DNA from: Polyodon spathula
Lineage: Eukaryota; Chordata; Actinopteri; Acipenseriformes; Polyodontidae
Reading direction: 5' to 3'
DNA length: 64,000 bases
Assembly (NCBI RefSeq): GCF_017654505.1
Contig: NC_054548.1
Location: forward strand, 21,567,447-21,631,446
Each line of letters starts with the position of its first letter. Position 1 is the first letter of the stretch. Positions 9,501-20,029 of the stretch are shown piece by piece. The position numbers were made by a program, and so were the translations under genes. The notes beneath the pieces are model-generated. The model saw only the letters and a program-made list of their open reading frames with translations. It had not been told where the DNA came from and searched no databases.

Positions 9501-12412
9501 GAACAGACTCTGGATCTTGATTAACAGAATGAAGATTTTTACTTTGAAACGAGGAAGAACGAATTTGGGTGAGACCGGTTGAAAACCTGTTTTTGAAATC
9601 TGTCAATTAAGTAATTGGAGAAATTGATATCCGGATGATTTTTTTAACAGACCCGACCTGCATTAGCTCTGAGGCTGCCGAAAATCTGGTTAAATTAATC
9701 TGGATTGAGTTTAGCCCAATTAATTAAATGATTGTCTGATGGCAATGTGGCTGCTGCTTTTGCTGAGAACGCTTTATGATATTCAAAGAACACAGTTCCT
9801 CTGTATCTGACAGACAATTCCACAATATAATACTAGTAGGAGTCTAATTCAGCTCTGAGGTTAGGATAAACGGAACACAGCACACCTCTAAATATGGAGA
9901 AAGCAAGGACGAATTCCCCCAATGTTAGATTTTTAATAATCTGGGATCTTGGATTTTAATGTAACTGACAGATCTCCGCAATCCACTACTCTGTGATCTA
10001 GTTAGTAAAGAAACAAGATTAATGTCCTTGCCTTCAATTATACTGCGCCAAATTTGCAGAGATATTGAATGTCACCTAGTTTTGGTTAGGGAGGAGGAAA
10101 TCAAAAGCTAGAGCAGTGGTGATGTTGAAGACGGGAGGATCTACTGAAGGTGCCAATGATAGAGCGGAACCGGAAGCAACTGTAGCTGCGACTGGAGTAA
10201 CTGTAGGAATAGAGGAGAAAACTGAGAGCTGGTGTTTGCTTCTCTTGTTCAATATTAGACACCCTTGTACCTAAATCACTCAGTTGGGTATTGACCGAGG
10301 ATAATGATTCGGCAAATGGCTGCATAAAAGATTTGATCTCTTAAAAAATCAGTGAGTGCTCTTGTTGCATTGATCTGGCTGAAGCAGGTTCCTGCTGTTT
10401 TGAAATGCTGGCTGTCGGCATGAATTGTTCTGACGCAGACTACCTTCTGTCTGGTTGGGGTTGATGAACGGCTGAGCATAGCTGGGAAGCTTTTTTAGGA
10501 GGAAAAACAGGTTCTGCTGAGATGGATTTGCAATAGAGAATAAATAGAGATTCTCGATCGCTACCTGCACGAATCGTATTTCTGTTTTTAAGAAGGGACT
10601 TTTTAAGTTTATTTCAAGTCCAATCCTTCCAGTATAATCGCTCTGGAGGAGCATCCTGAGCCCAGAGTCGTTTAGAACGACAAAGATTAGATCCTTGGGA
10701 AGCTGGATTACTGACACAATCTTGGTTGGGAGGCAGCTGTTCGGATCTCACAGAGCCACTGAACGGAGACTGGAATGGAGGAGTGATTTGACCCTGATTT
10801 GAAGCTGCAGGGGAATGATCTGCTCCAGACAAAAAAATCCTGGGAGTCCTCTGAATCTGAAGAGAGTTCCTGTAAGTAATCCATTTTAACTGCTCTTTGC
10901 TGGTTTAACAAAAAAAAACTATGGGTCTTGCAGTCCGCTTTGGTTTACACCTGAACGGAAAACACAAGACAACTAGGAGGAGGAGACTAAGGTTTAAATT
11001 GAATAGATTTCATTGGTGGAAGAAGATGATAGGGCGCACAGTCCTAGTACACCCACTGAACCACACTGATAGGGTAACATGTATTGTGGCACACTCTGCT
11101 GGAGAGTAGTGTATTTAAGTATGCATTAAACATTGCAGTGCTGTCTCAGTTAGAACCTGTGCTTTATCAATTATCGCAAGTGTGATACTGCCTATTTACA
11201 GAGAATATGGAATGAATAATAACAAGAATTCAAATTTTTAGTAAAAAAAAAAAAAAAAAAAACCCTCAAGTGCTTTTGTGCCACAGATCCTAATGGGACT
11301 GAAGTACATGGGGCATATGATAACCAACACAGAGTGAAGATCATGCTTAATGTAATGCAGGATCCAAATCACAAACTTGTTGTTTTAGTATACTAAAAAT
11401 TACATACAAATACTAGAGGAGAAATGACATGAGTTAACCAGTATGCCATATTGTACATTCACAACATTAAAGACTTTAAGAATTTTATAAACAGAAGCAA
11501 GGATGTAAGAAACAAAGTGATTCTGTCATTAGTAACATTAGCATAGTATTATGGTTTATTTTTTCAGTTTGAACTTAAGACACTGTTTCCCTTAGTAGCA
11601 TTAATAATGGCAAGTACAATTATTATATCAGTCTGCTCAGGATTGACGTTTTATTCAGTAATTATTTTATGACTTTTTAAAATTATATACAAATCCCTTT
11701 TTTACTTTAATGAACAATTACCAAAGAAATCCAGTGGCTTTGTTGAAGTTGAAGAGCTTGGTGTGACACCAAAGGCGAGTGAAGAATTCAGTCTAGTTTC
11801 TAAAGAAGAAATGGGTTACAGGGGATCATTTCTGACATGAAATAGTAGCACAATGTTACAAAATGACATTTTTGGAAGCAAATACTCAGAAAAAATGAGT
11901 TGGTTCAGTTTGATATAAATAAGGTTAGTTTGGTTAATGGTCATGACATTAACACCAGTGGCAATATAGTCTCCCCTTGGGTGCTTTATTCACTTTTATT
12001 TTCTTTATTTATTTTAGGCTAGTATTTATAAGAAACACACTTTTACTCCTTGTGCCTGTCACCGATGTTAGTCAGTTGTGATGTTTCACTGTATATTTGA
12101 TTTGACCAATTTTAGTTTTTAGTAAACTAAATTATGTATTTTTTTCAAATACAGTAGGGTCTACCTGTGGAGCAAGTGTAAAAAAATCTACCTCACAAAC
12201 ACTAGAAAAAAAAAAAAAAGTCTGACTAGTTCCTAAATTGAAATGAACAGTGCAAGAATTTAATACATTCAACTTGGTATAATAATTGTATTTATTGACT
12301 AATTAAAGTATGATTTTTCACTCAATATTATTTATTAAGTTTTTCTCTTACCTTGAGCCTGCGTTATCCACAGCAACACAAATGTTGTACGGACAGTTTT
12401 ATTCCCATACAT
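2561..12412 (-). CDS. CD200R1-like receptor, short-tailed (gene A), 4 exons
   Basis: Predicted type I membrane glycoprotein of the CD200 receptor family, which in vertebrates binds CD200 on myeloid and lymphoid cells. Exons are 12352-12412 (leader), 3937-4245 (V), 3353-3628 (C2) and 2561-2673 (transmembrane, stop); joined length is 252 aa. All junctions are phase 1 with GT-AG sites, and every join stays in frame. The V domain has CTNRTW, a second cysteine pair, and Y-E-G-I-Y-T-C. The C2 domain has the family-like stretch GNVTCIVSHPYWNES. Several N-x-S/T sites are present. The membrane helix has no charged residue, and the protein stops five residues after it (KYKSS), so there is no tyrosine motif. 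The 8.1 kb intron 1 contains nested retroelements. It could be a decoy, a soluble-like competitor or a decaying copy. Family assignment is strong; expression is unknown. Confidence 0.72.
3097..3155. repeat. Short perfect hairpin
   Basis: Inverted repeat around position 3126: aaaactaaggaacattgtaa and its complement ttacaatgttctttagtttt are separated by a few bases. It lies in the last intron of gene A. It could be a MITE relic or a cruciform-forming site. Confidence 0.6.
3253..3318. repeat. (AAT)n microsatellite
   Basis: About 22 uninterrupted AAT units. It sits where the near-identity between gene A and gene D stops (about 3318 versus about 38850), so it may mark the duplication or recombination boundary. 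Confidence 0.95.
3353..3628 (-). CDS. Gene A exon 3: C2-type Ig domain
   Basis: A 276 bp exon, acceptor atttttcaag|TT, donor ACAG|GTATGT, phase 1-1. It begins VQPEISGR, has its cysteines in VAVCEA and NVTCIV and its tryptophan in ISWSSDG. The block NVTCIVSH resembles the membrane-proximal domain of CD200 receptors. It matches gene D until the last four residues (FRCT here, LIHT there). Confidence 0.85.
3937..4245 (-). CDS. Gene A exon 2: V-type Ig domain
   Basis: A 309 bp exon from acceptor ttccctag|AT to donor ATAG|GTAAGA, phase 1-1. It encodes a V-set domain with the first-sheet cysteine in INLSC, the core tryptophan in DTWELKH, an extra cysteine pair (MKC and NTC) as in CD200 receptors, and YEGIYTC at the F strand. 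It is nearly identical to 39380-39688; the one residue difference I see is S for N before TTEGR. Confidence 0.85.
5725..5995 (+). repeat. 27-bp coding minisatellite in the LTR element
   Basis: About ten imperfect units based on gcctggggttgcctgttgc. In the frame 5621-6337 they give nine-residue repeats such as SPGVACCSA and SPKDACLT. The unit is distinct from the 36-bp unit in the 49.8 kb copy. Confidence 0.75.
6485..6513 (+). repeat. Expanded poly-G at the polypurine tract
   Basis: About 29 consecutive G immediately before the 3' LTR. The copy at 46.6 kb has only AAAGGGGAT in the same place, so the tract has expanded as a homopolymer. Confidence 0.85.
6519..7085 (+). repeat. 3' LTR of the nested element
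   Basis: Starts TGTGGCAAAGTGCC and ends CTTTGTGACA (TG...CA). It shares the blocks 'ggcacgaggattgca..agcacttcacgtgcaagt' (approximate) and 'gctgagcgagaccattcgctcagc' with the LTRs at 18410, 51427, 59271 and 63293. Length 567 bp against about 640 bp for fuller copies. Confidence 0.8.
7696..8446 (-). pseudogene. Tyrosine recombinase of DIRS/Ngaro-like element, frameshifted
   Basis: Two overlapping frames (8446-8078, then 8100-7696) make one recombinase interrupted by a frameshift near 8090. The N-terminal part has FFFLRCSEY, which carries the first catalytic arginine. The C-terminal part has LHSVRIGAATSAAGA, giving the H-x-x-R pair, then MGHW and a tyrosine in VKVYF. These are the R-H-R-Y elements of tyrosine recombinases as found in fish DIRS and Ngaro retroelements. 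Not functional as it stands. Confidence 0.75.
9028..9606 (-). pseudogene. Reverse transcriptase start and RNase H-like fragments of the DIRS-like element
   Basis: Frames 9606-9424 and 9491-9243 share the stretch that reads GPFFSS.FFSL or APPFSVFRITPIGIA, the entry block of DIRS-type reverse transcriptase. Frame 9258-9028 holds DMALFTDTSSFGFGGLLKNEWF, preceded by ARKDAKMWSAFIQHWNG, typical of the RNase H domain of these elements. The reverse-transcriptase palm between them is missing, so the element is an internally deleted copy. Confidence 0.65.
10101..10911 (-). pseudogene. Gag-like region of the DIRS-like element
   Basis: Several minus-strand frames (10911-10708, 10832-10614, 10717-10349, 10325-10101) overlap where a first open frame of a DIRS-like element should lie. 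They are serine- and glutamine-rich and have no recognised domain. The assignment rests on position upstream of the reverse transcriptase remnant. Confidence 0.4.
11110..11990. repeat. Intron 1 segment duplicated at 39740-40540
   Basis: Shared landmarks include 'gctttatcaattatc', 'aataacaagaattcaaat', 'aacagaagcaaggatgtaag', 'gattctgtcattagta' and 'gaagagcttggtg', all in the same order. This shows that genes A and D are copies of one unit and that copy D lacks the retroelements or lost them. Confidence 0.85.
12352..12412 (-). CDS. Gene A exon 1: signal peptide
   Basis: ATG at 12412-12410 opens a 20-residue hydrophobic leader (begins MYGNKT, ends WITQAQ) and runs to a CAAG|GTAAGAG donor in phase 1. 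Length is 61 bp, the same as the leader exon of gene B. Phase 1 matches the V exon acceptor at 4245. The link to that exon across 8.1 kb of transposon-rich intron is inferred from phase, order and the neighbouring intron sequence that gene D shares. Confidence 0.6.
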
Positions 12413-12419
12413 TTTATAA

Positions 12420-15400
12420 CAGTAGCCCTGCTTAATGCATTTTAAACTGTACTATAGACAGTGAAGGTAGGAATCTATTGTGAAGCGTTCTAACATCCGC
12501 TGTAAGGCTGTGGTTTTTAATTTCATCACCCTCTGCACAACTAGTTTACATTATACCCTTTTTATTAAGCGTAGGAAGCAAAGAACCTACTGCCTTTTCC
12601 TGGTATAGATTTTAAACTGAAACAAAGACAATAATCAGGGTACTGAATGTGAATTCTAAGAACTCTGTCTTAGGCTTTCCATATGAAGTAAAGAGGCTGA
12701 AGTTGAATATTGACATTGAATTGGAAAAAAAAAAAAAAAAAAAAAAAATAGCCATGATATTAAGCCTTCATAGAACATGGTTCATTACACCTGTTTTTAT
12801 TTGTTTAGTGTCATACAATATCCATTACTTACAAGACTTTTGAGACATCTGTGTGTTACAAATTGAAATGCTTTATTTGAATGTAATTACTGAACTACAG
12901 TAACACAATTTCCATTTGAATACATATTGAATTTATGTGATACAATCAATTAAACATAGTCAACGCTTACTCATATTACCAACCCTTTGTTTATAATAAC
13001 ATTCTTTCATGTTAGGTTAAACAGTAAAATGCAAACATGTTCATTTTATAATTAGCTTACATTAACTCTGAATCAAATTTGACTCACTATCTAGTTACAT
13101 TTGAATGAATGGAACATGTATCAGTTCCTTAAAATTCTACTATGATTATGATAAGAAGGTACTGCATACTGAACGCGGCAGGTAATCTTACAATGCAATA
13201 CTCAATAGAAATTCACAAATTCAATAACGCATTAAACACTGCAGTGCTGCCCTGTGCAGCTGCAATAACAAGTTTCAGAAAAGTATTTTTGAACAACACA
13301 CAATGCTTCTGAAGTGAGGCTTTTCAAGGCATCAGCAATTACACAGCCCTTCTAAAAGTTTACCAGAGTAAAAGCATAGCAGAGTGTAATAAAATACAAC
13401 GAGGGCATGGTAAAGCATAGGTAAGCATTGTATAGAATAGGGAGGTATATTATAAGGATGGGGAAAGTATGGTACAACTTCAAAAATACAAGGGAAGGTC
13501 TTTAAATTGCTCATCTATTCTTGTGCCTAAACAAAGATGTACATTTTACTGAATGTGTTTCTAATTGCTGTTCTGTACATGATTTTCACAACACTAATAG
13601 TAAAACATTTAAACTCTAAGTGATTCAATATCTTCAGTTTCCAGCCTTCTTTAGGCATTATGTTATCACTAGTGTCCATTAGATGGCAGCATCACACATT
13701 TACAGAACACAACCACTTTGCAGATATCTTTAGCTACCGATTTTAGGTATCAAAGTATTCCTAAATTATTTATGAGTATTTCTTTCTGTGTGTGTTGTAT
13801 TTATTTCTTTATTTTAGATTTTCAAGTCAATTTAAAAACTGGAATTTGGGTCACAACACCTATTTAACAAGCAGAGGCAGGATGTGAACCAAAGACTGCA
13901 CCACAGTCCTCAAGTGATCCTCTTTACCACTCTACACAAGAGTGAAGCTCCTTCACGCAATCGGTGCAACAGCAGATTTAAATAGTAGAAAGACAGGGTT
14001 AGGAGCTGAGCCTTACAAGATTAGAACTGTCCAGCAACCCAAAAATCCAATGATATGTTACATCATTTTAAACAGTGAAATTAAACAATTTAACTTAAAA
14101 GGAGACAGATTTACAATTCACAGTAAAATCTGAAAATTGGCACTGTGGAACATTCAATTGTGTGTGGCAATAGTAAGAGAATGTTTAGATCTCGGTCCTT
14201 CCAAGTTGTAGATCAGAACTGGATCACCTTAAAAGGACCACACATAAATCTTTTCAACATGCAAGTTTTATTAAGACTGGATAAGTAGAGACAGTAGTTA
14301 AATCATTATCAGCAATATATTCAAATATATAAAATCAGCTAATAATCAACGTAATAAAAATACGTGTTGAATATGTGACCATGTATACAGCTTTCAATTA
14401 AGGACAGAAGCCTGGAAACAATATGTCATTCATTAAAGTTTTAAAAAGAATATTCATTAAATAATCACCTAAAGAGATTACATAAGCACTGATTCATCAA
14501 TTTAGAAAAGCAAGATAGAACAGCACAGCTGAAACTCTGTTTAACTCCTTCAGATCTAGTTGTGCCCTGCAGTCACTAAGACCCTCTCCACACTGCATTA
14601 TTAATTCATCAATAGCACTTCAGCATTCAATACAGTAACGATACTTCTGCTAGAGCAGCAATTTAGTATTCACTCGTGATAGCTCTACACACAACTTAGT
14701 TCATTACACTCAGTTAATCACACTCCAGGAAAGGCAATCTGATGGACAATTGTGTTTCAAAATGGAGTGTGAGATATGAGAGCCAAGTTAGATGCATGGC
14801 ATGGCAATTTGTATATAATAACTGCTTTGCTAAATGTTACTGTATTTCAATGTTTTGGTCAGATATCACAATAGATGAACAGGAAGTGTTTGGAAGCGTA
14901 TTTCGCATTGGAGATAATTAAATGCTTTACAAAAACAAAAATGATTATATTTGAAACATAGCAAGATCAAATATTTGTTTTTGTTTCCAAATAAGCAAGA
15001 CAACAACAACTAGGAAACATGATGAGTGGAGAAGAAGATCAATCCAATTGAAGTTTGCATGCCCTGAAAAAAAAAGAAGCATTAATCTGCATTAATAAGA
15101 AATTAGAAAATACATGTTTTCTTCCTTTCTGTTGTTGCTGCTCTTGGAGCAGGTGTCTGTGCAGCTCCAGACCCTTCTTTTATTACAATCGAAGTGGACC
15201 CACTTCAGTTCTCTCCCCAAAGGCAAAATATATCTGCTTAAATATCACCTATTTTGTAAATGCTTAAATTGCAGGAATTGTTTGATTTGATGCTGTGTAA
15301 AAGAAGCTTCAAACTGCAAAGCTGCACAATTCTCAGATTCTCAAAACACACACAGCACCTTAGGTTTAGATCTACCTGTGTACTACTAATATGTTTCACG

Positions 15401-15735
15401 AAAGATACTGAGGAACAAGTATGTACTTGGGGGATAACTAATGCAGTATGTTATAGTAGGCTATTTATAAGACACTTTTTTTACAGTATGTAACATATTT
15501 AAATAATGAATATATGTTTGTTGTTTTTATTATGTTTGTGCAAAGGGTTTTTATGTGTCTTCAGAATTATTGAATGGTTATGTTTGAATAAAACACATTG
15601 TTTTTTTGTTGTTTAACACAAAATACAGACCATATTTACTTTATCACTACATTTATATAAACAGACCTATAAAACTGTTTATGTTTTAGAACTAGTTAGC
15701 TTAGTTTGACCTTATAATGTTGAAATTGATGCCTA
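12420..15735. other. Intergenic, no gene recognised
   Basis: Upstream flank of gene A. It is AT-rich with a poly-A run at 12725. Short open frames near 13.4, 14.0 and 15.1-15.5 kb have no domain content and no convincing splice context. Confidence 0.45.
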
Positions 15736-15740
15736 GGTCA

Positions 15741-15747
15741 ATATATA

Positions 15748-15822
<75 letters not shown>
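15741..15822. repeat. (AT)n microsatellite
   Basis: About 80 bp of TA dinucleotides with one interruption near 15754. Confidence 0.95.
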
Positions 15823-15824
<2 letters not shown>

Positions 15825-16329
15825 GCAATACAAATATATAGAACAAACATTATTTAGAACAAATCTGCAGTATATGCTGTACATTATGAATCACTTGTTA
15901 AAATGTATTGGGAAATACAGTTCACAATGAGCTTCCATGAACACTCTAATAGATAATAGCTATTACATAAAGAAGCAGACTGAAAAATGCTGAACAAAAA
16001 AAACGAAAAAAAAAACTGCTTGTCTTTTCTATTGTAATACAATATAACAAGTAAAATATACAAAAGTGGTACATACAACGTTGCATTGTGCAATGTGGCA
16101 GGAAGAGGAAACCTAAGAATAGCATTTAAGAGATAGGGCCCGTTGATGAAAGCTCTACCTTGTGGTATAAATTGCATCATTATAAATTCTGATCTGTCAA
16201 CTTTGTAACTTGTATGTAAAGTACAAAAGACCCACCAGCAATGAGCCCACTATCAGGCTTCCATCAAAATTATATCTGCTGTCTTACCCACCATAGATAC
16301 AATGACTTGCAAGAGGGAGATGCAAAGTA

Positions 16330-17300
16330 CATTTCAGGAATGACATTTACACTACTGGAACAAATAAAATGTGGTGTTTACTAATCACTTCAAATATGTT
16401 CCTAGTTCTCATTTTGGATCCTTAGTTGTTTGCACATTTTTATTCATGGTTCCTAATTTAATCATTGTGAATCCAATAGTTGTTATCACTATTAGTATTG
16501 CTTCTTAAAGGGGTAATAGCCTATATGATTGATTTTTTAACACATTAAACAGCTTTTCAATAAAGTTAGCAGTATAATAATAATATAAAAAAAAAAAAAA
16601 AAATTAAGTTTTCAAATGACTTCCACAACTTCTCTCTTTGAAAAAACAACTGTCTATATTTTTTTTCTATTTTCATATCTTCTTCATTTTCATAGTTTGA
16701 AATGTACTTTCATTAATTCTCAAATTATATTTTGAATTATGATAGATATAGAGAGCAGAGAAGCACCATTAAAACAAAACAAAAAAAACTTTCCTTCAAT
16801 GTATGTGTCTTATAGATGGGGAACCCAGTCATCACTAGTCTTGTAGCTAACGTTTAAACCTGTAAGTTATTGCATTAACCGATCAATAATTGTATTATTT
16901 TATATATAGTTTGGACAAGAAAAACAGATTCCAGTGTGGCCAAAATATTTTTGAGAAACCAGGTCACTGAAAGGCTTTTAAAGCATTTATATGGAAATTT
17001 GGGTCTTAGTTCTTCCACAAAGTAGAATTCTCACTTCCCCATACCGTTATATGTTAAGTGCAACTCCAAATCCACTCACAAATCTGTTTTATAGGGAGCT
17101 TATTTTTATTTCATGTGACCTTATCATTACTACAATAATGAGCTAGTGTTTCTTGAGACTTGGGCAAATCTCTTGCATGTCTCTAAAAATAATTTCTCTT
17201 TAGAGGGCCACGTTTGCACGAGCTAAAAGGAAACCAAACTAAAAAAAAAAAAAGCAACAGTCTCATGCCAAAACTCACTCCTAATATAAAGCGTGACCAG
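16330..17300. repeat. 5' flank segment duplicated at 29020-29340
   Basis: Shares in order 'gtttactaatcacttcaaatatgttc', 'gttcttaaag'-type block, 'acattaaacag' and 'gagctaaaaggaaacca' (inexact phrases) with 29020-29340. This is upstream of gene A here and upstream of the gene B leader exons there, so it is part of the tandem duplication unit. Confidence 0.65.
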
Positions 17301-17343
17301 GCCTCTGCTGTTACACATTAGACTCATTGATGTTTAATGCTAC

Positions 17344-18404
17344 AACACATTGTTATTATTATTATTATTATTATTAATTTGGCAGATGCCTTTATCCAAG
17401 TCGACTTACAGTTGTTACAAGGCAGTACAGGGCTACAATGCAAGATTAATATTTAAATACAGTATAGTTTGAAGTGCAAATAATACTACTAAAATACAAT
17501 ATGAACTAGGCTGCAACACGTTAGGATTACAACCAGTTATATCTCCAATTACATATTAGTAATGCAATATGCATTAGCTGAAATCCAGTAACGTGGTGCT
17601 GAGGTCAGACCAGTCAAGCGCATAGTAGAAGGGGCAGATCAAGAGATCTACAAGTGCAGTCTAAACAGGAGGTGGCGGAAGACAGTGAGAGATGGAGCAG
17701 TCCTGAAGTTCTCCAGTAGCTGGTTCTACCACAGAGGGGCTAGGGAAGAGAAGGAGCGGGCATGGAAGGATGGATAGTGGAGGGAAGGCATGACCAGTCA
17801 ACCAGTAGAGGAAGAGATGAGAGGGGGTGTAGGGTTACATGAGGAAGTAAAGGTAGGATGGGTCAGTGAGGTGAAGAGAATGGTAGACAAGAACAAGGGT
17901 CTTGCATTGAATGCAAGCAGAGATAGGTAATCCACTGGAGGGTGTGAAGCAGAGGGGTAGCATGAGAGCAGCGAGGTTGGGAGAATACAAGACGAGCAGC
18001 AGAATTTTGAATGAGCTGAAGGGGGTACATAGTGGATGCAGGGAGACCAGCAAGGAGAGAGTTGCAGTAGCCCAGTCTGGAGAGTACAAAAGCTTGGATC
18101 AGGAGTTGGGTGGAATAAGTAGTGAGTAAAGGACGGATTCAGTAGATGTTGCTAAGAAAGAAGTGGCAAGTGTGTGTCAGGGAAGAGATGTGTTGAGAGA
18201 AGGAGAGGGAGGGGTCAAGAATAACACCTAGGTTTTTAGCAGAAGGGGATGGAGAGAGTGATAGTCAAAGGATACTGAGATGGAGAGGTCAGGAGGGAGA
18301 GGAAGCAGAAGTAAAGTAGAGGAGGTCAGATTGAAAGGTTGTTGAGGATGTGCTCATGCAAACAAGCCTGTCTTTCTTGCACCCTGCTCACTTGCGGTGT
18401 GTGT
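17344..18404. repeat. Long dispersed fish repeat, unclassified
   Basis: After an ATT run it starts 'ggcagatgcctttatccaag' and continues through 'gttctccagtagctggttctaccacag', 'ggtcttgcattgaatgcaag' and 'gcagtagcccagtctggag' to 'aagaataacacctaggtttttagcag'. This is a familiar high-copy ray-finned fish repeat pattern, probably derived from a DNA element or LINE. Open frames inside it are not host genes. Confidence 0.55.
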
Positions 18405-18409
18405 AGTTC

Positions 18410-19051
18410 TGTCACAAGGACTGCTGTAGTGGGTGACATCAGATCAGAAACAGGGACCAACACAGAACAGACAGAGACATGGAGTTTGGAGAAGCCGAGT
18501 GCTTGCTTGCGCTCAGCATTTAATAAATGAACAAACAGAAAATAAAAACTTGAACAAAACAGCACACGGCACTTGACGCCAAAATAAACAGACAAACAAA
18601 ATGAACAGACACTAACACACAGGGACGAATACTAAACAAAACAAATACTGTGCTGGTCCTCCAGCACTACGTAGCAGTTGATTTACTTTACTTTCCTCCT
18701 TCTCCACACCCGTTCCTTCGTCCTGAACACACAACCCAGAGTGAGTGAAAACATGCTGCTTTTATGTAGCTGTACCGAGACTCGATTGCTAATCAATCAT
18801 TCAATTGGAGTCTCGGTAAAACTGCACGTGAATTAATCTCGTGCAATTTCCCGTGCTCACATATTATTACACTTTACCTGCATGTGAAGTGCTGTGCAAT
18901 CCTCGTACCTAAATACAAATATACATTTTAAACACTCGTGCGCATAACCCATATTATATCCCGTGTACCAATTATAATACACCAACATTAAACACACTAC
19001 ATGCAACATACAACACAGAAATACACACAGGGGCAGGGCAACATTGCCACA
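18410..19051 (-). mobile_element. Solo LTR with perfect 5-bp target duplication
   Basis: A 642 bp LTR of the same family as 51427-52068, in minus orientation: TGTCACAAGG at 18410 and TTGCCACA ending at 19051. It is flanked by agttc at 18405-18409 and agttc at 19052-19056. No internal region remains, consistent with LTR-LTR recombination. Confidence 0.9.
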
Positions 19052-19201
19052 AGTTCCAATTTGCTGTGTTATCAACATTGATGTATTACATGCCAATATA
19101 CCATTCAAAACACTACATTAAAAAACAACATTTGCTAATGTTTAGATACCGTGGATACATACACATTCACAATAATAATGAAACTACACCCATAAACCAT
19201 A

Positions 19202-19206
<5 letters not shown>

Positions 19207-19251
<45 letters not shown>

Positions 19252-19271
19252 ATATATATATATATATATAC
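19207..19271. repeat. (AT)n microsatellite
   Basis: TA dinucleotide array with one C near 19249. Confidence 0.95.
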
Positions 19272-19448
19272 ACACACTCCTGTCTATAATACAGTCCCAT
19301 CTATTAGCAAAAATTTGGGAACAATGGAGCTGCATTGAACAGATCCCCACTCGTTTTGCAGTCGATGAGCTTGAATAGTTGAGATGGCATTATTCCATAT
19401 TTCTCATTTCTTTCACACTGTATACAGTAAGATCACATCTTTTTGTTA

Positions 19449-19838
19449 TGGGTCCCCGAGTGGCTCACCTGGTAGAAGTGCAGCCGTGTGGTATACAGGG
19501 TAAGTCATACAGCGCAGGTTCTCGTCCTGGCTCCAAAGGGAGCGTTACATTGGCTCTGGCATTACCATTGGTTAGGCAGGCAAACCAGCTGGGACTGTTT
19601 CTCCTCATTGCGCTACAGCAAACCCTGCTTGCCAGGCACCCAGTGAGCTCTAAAGGCAGACACCTGTAAGGTTGACCTTTGACCTCCAGAGGTCGGTAGC
19701 TCACTGACATCCACTCTTGCATGAAAAAGAAAGTTTGCCTAGTCGTGGGATGGGAGGACCTGAACCTTTGGTTTTCCTGAGGCATGTGGGGAATTGCTGC
19801 GTTGATTGGGCATTTAAAATTGGGAGAAACTCAGTGGG
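19449..19838 (+). repeat. tRNA-derived SINE
   Basis: The head resembles a tRNA gene: box A-like TGGCTCACCTGG at 19461-19472 and box B-like GGTTCTCGTCC at 19518-19528, with usual spacing. A body of about 300 bp follows and ends near 'catttaaaattgggagaaactc'. It sits about 100 bp from the last exon of gene B. Confidence 0.7.
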
Positions 19839-19939
19839 GAATTTATAATATGACTTTTTGTTACTTCAAGGAGAATATAATTTGTTACTTGTGAATAAAA
19901 ATCCAAGGTAAAGTTTTTGTTTAATTGCTGCGGTTTAGG

Positions 19940-20029
19940 TCATTCCATTTGACACACATCTTCTGATCGGCTGTAGATGTTGTTCATCTTTTCCACATAG
20001 ACTTCATACGGTTGAAATTCTTCACACTC
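19940..20029 (-). CDS. Gene B exon 5: tyrosine-containing tail
   Basis: Acceptor atgttttag|GAG, 90 bp, 29 residues and TGA at 19942-19940. It contains QPYEVYVEKMNNIYSRSE. It is the same length as the gene D tail exon, and the three tyrosines keep their spacing. Confidence 0.85.
   Translation of the reverse strand, partial: ECEEFQPYEVYVEKMNNIYSRSEDVCQME

Larger units (their letters stand above)
4570..11100 (-). mobile_element. DIRS/Ngaro-like tyrosine-recombinase retroelement, degenerate, with nested LTR element
   Basis: A minus-strand retroelement in intron 1 of gene A. In coding order it has a Gag-like region (10911-10101), the start of a reverse transcriptase (9606-9243), an RNase H-like piece (9258-9028) and a tyrosine recombinase (8446-7696). 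Frames are shifted and the catalytic centre of the reverse transcriptase appears deleted. The flanks 4600-4860 and 7090-7330 share short sub-repeats (gacccgacaaacgaagaggg type), so they are probably one terminal region split by the LTR element at 4870-7085. DIRS elements integrate by recombinase, so no target duplication is expected. Outer limits are estimates. Confidence 0.65.
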
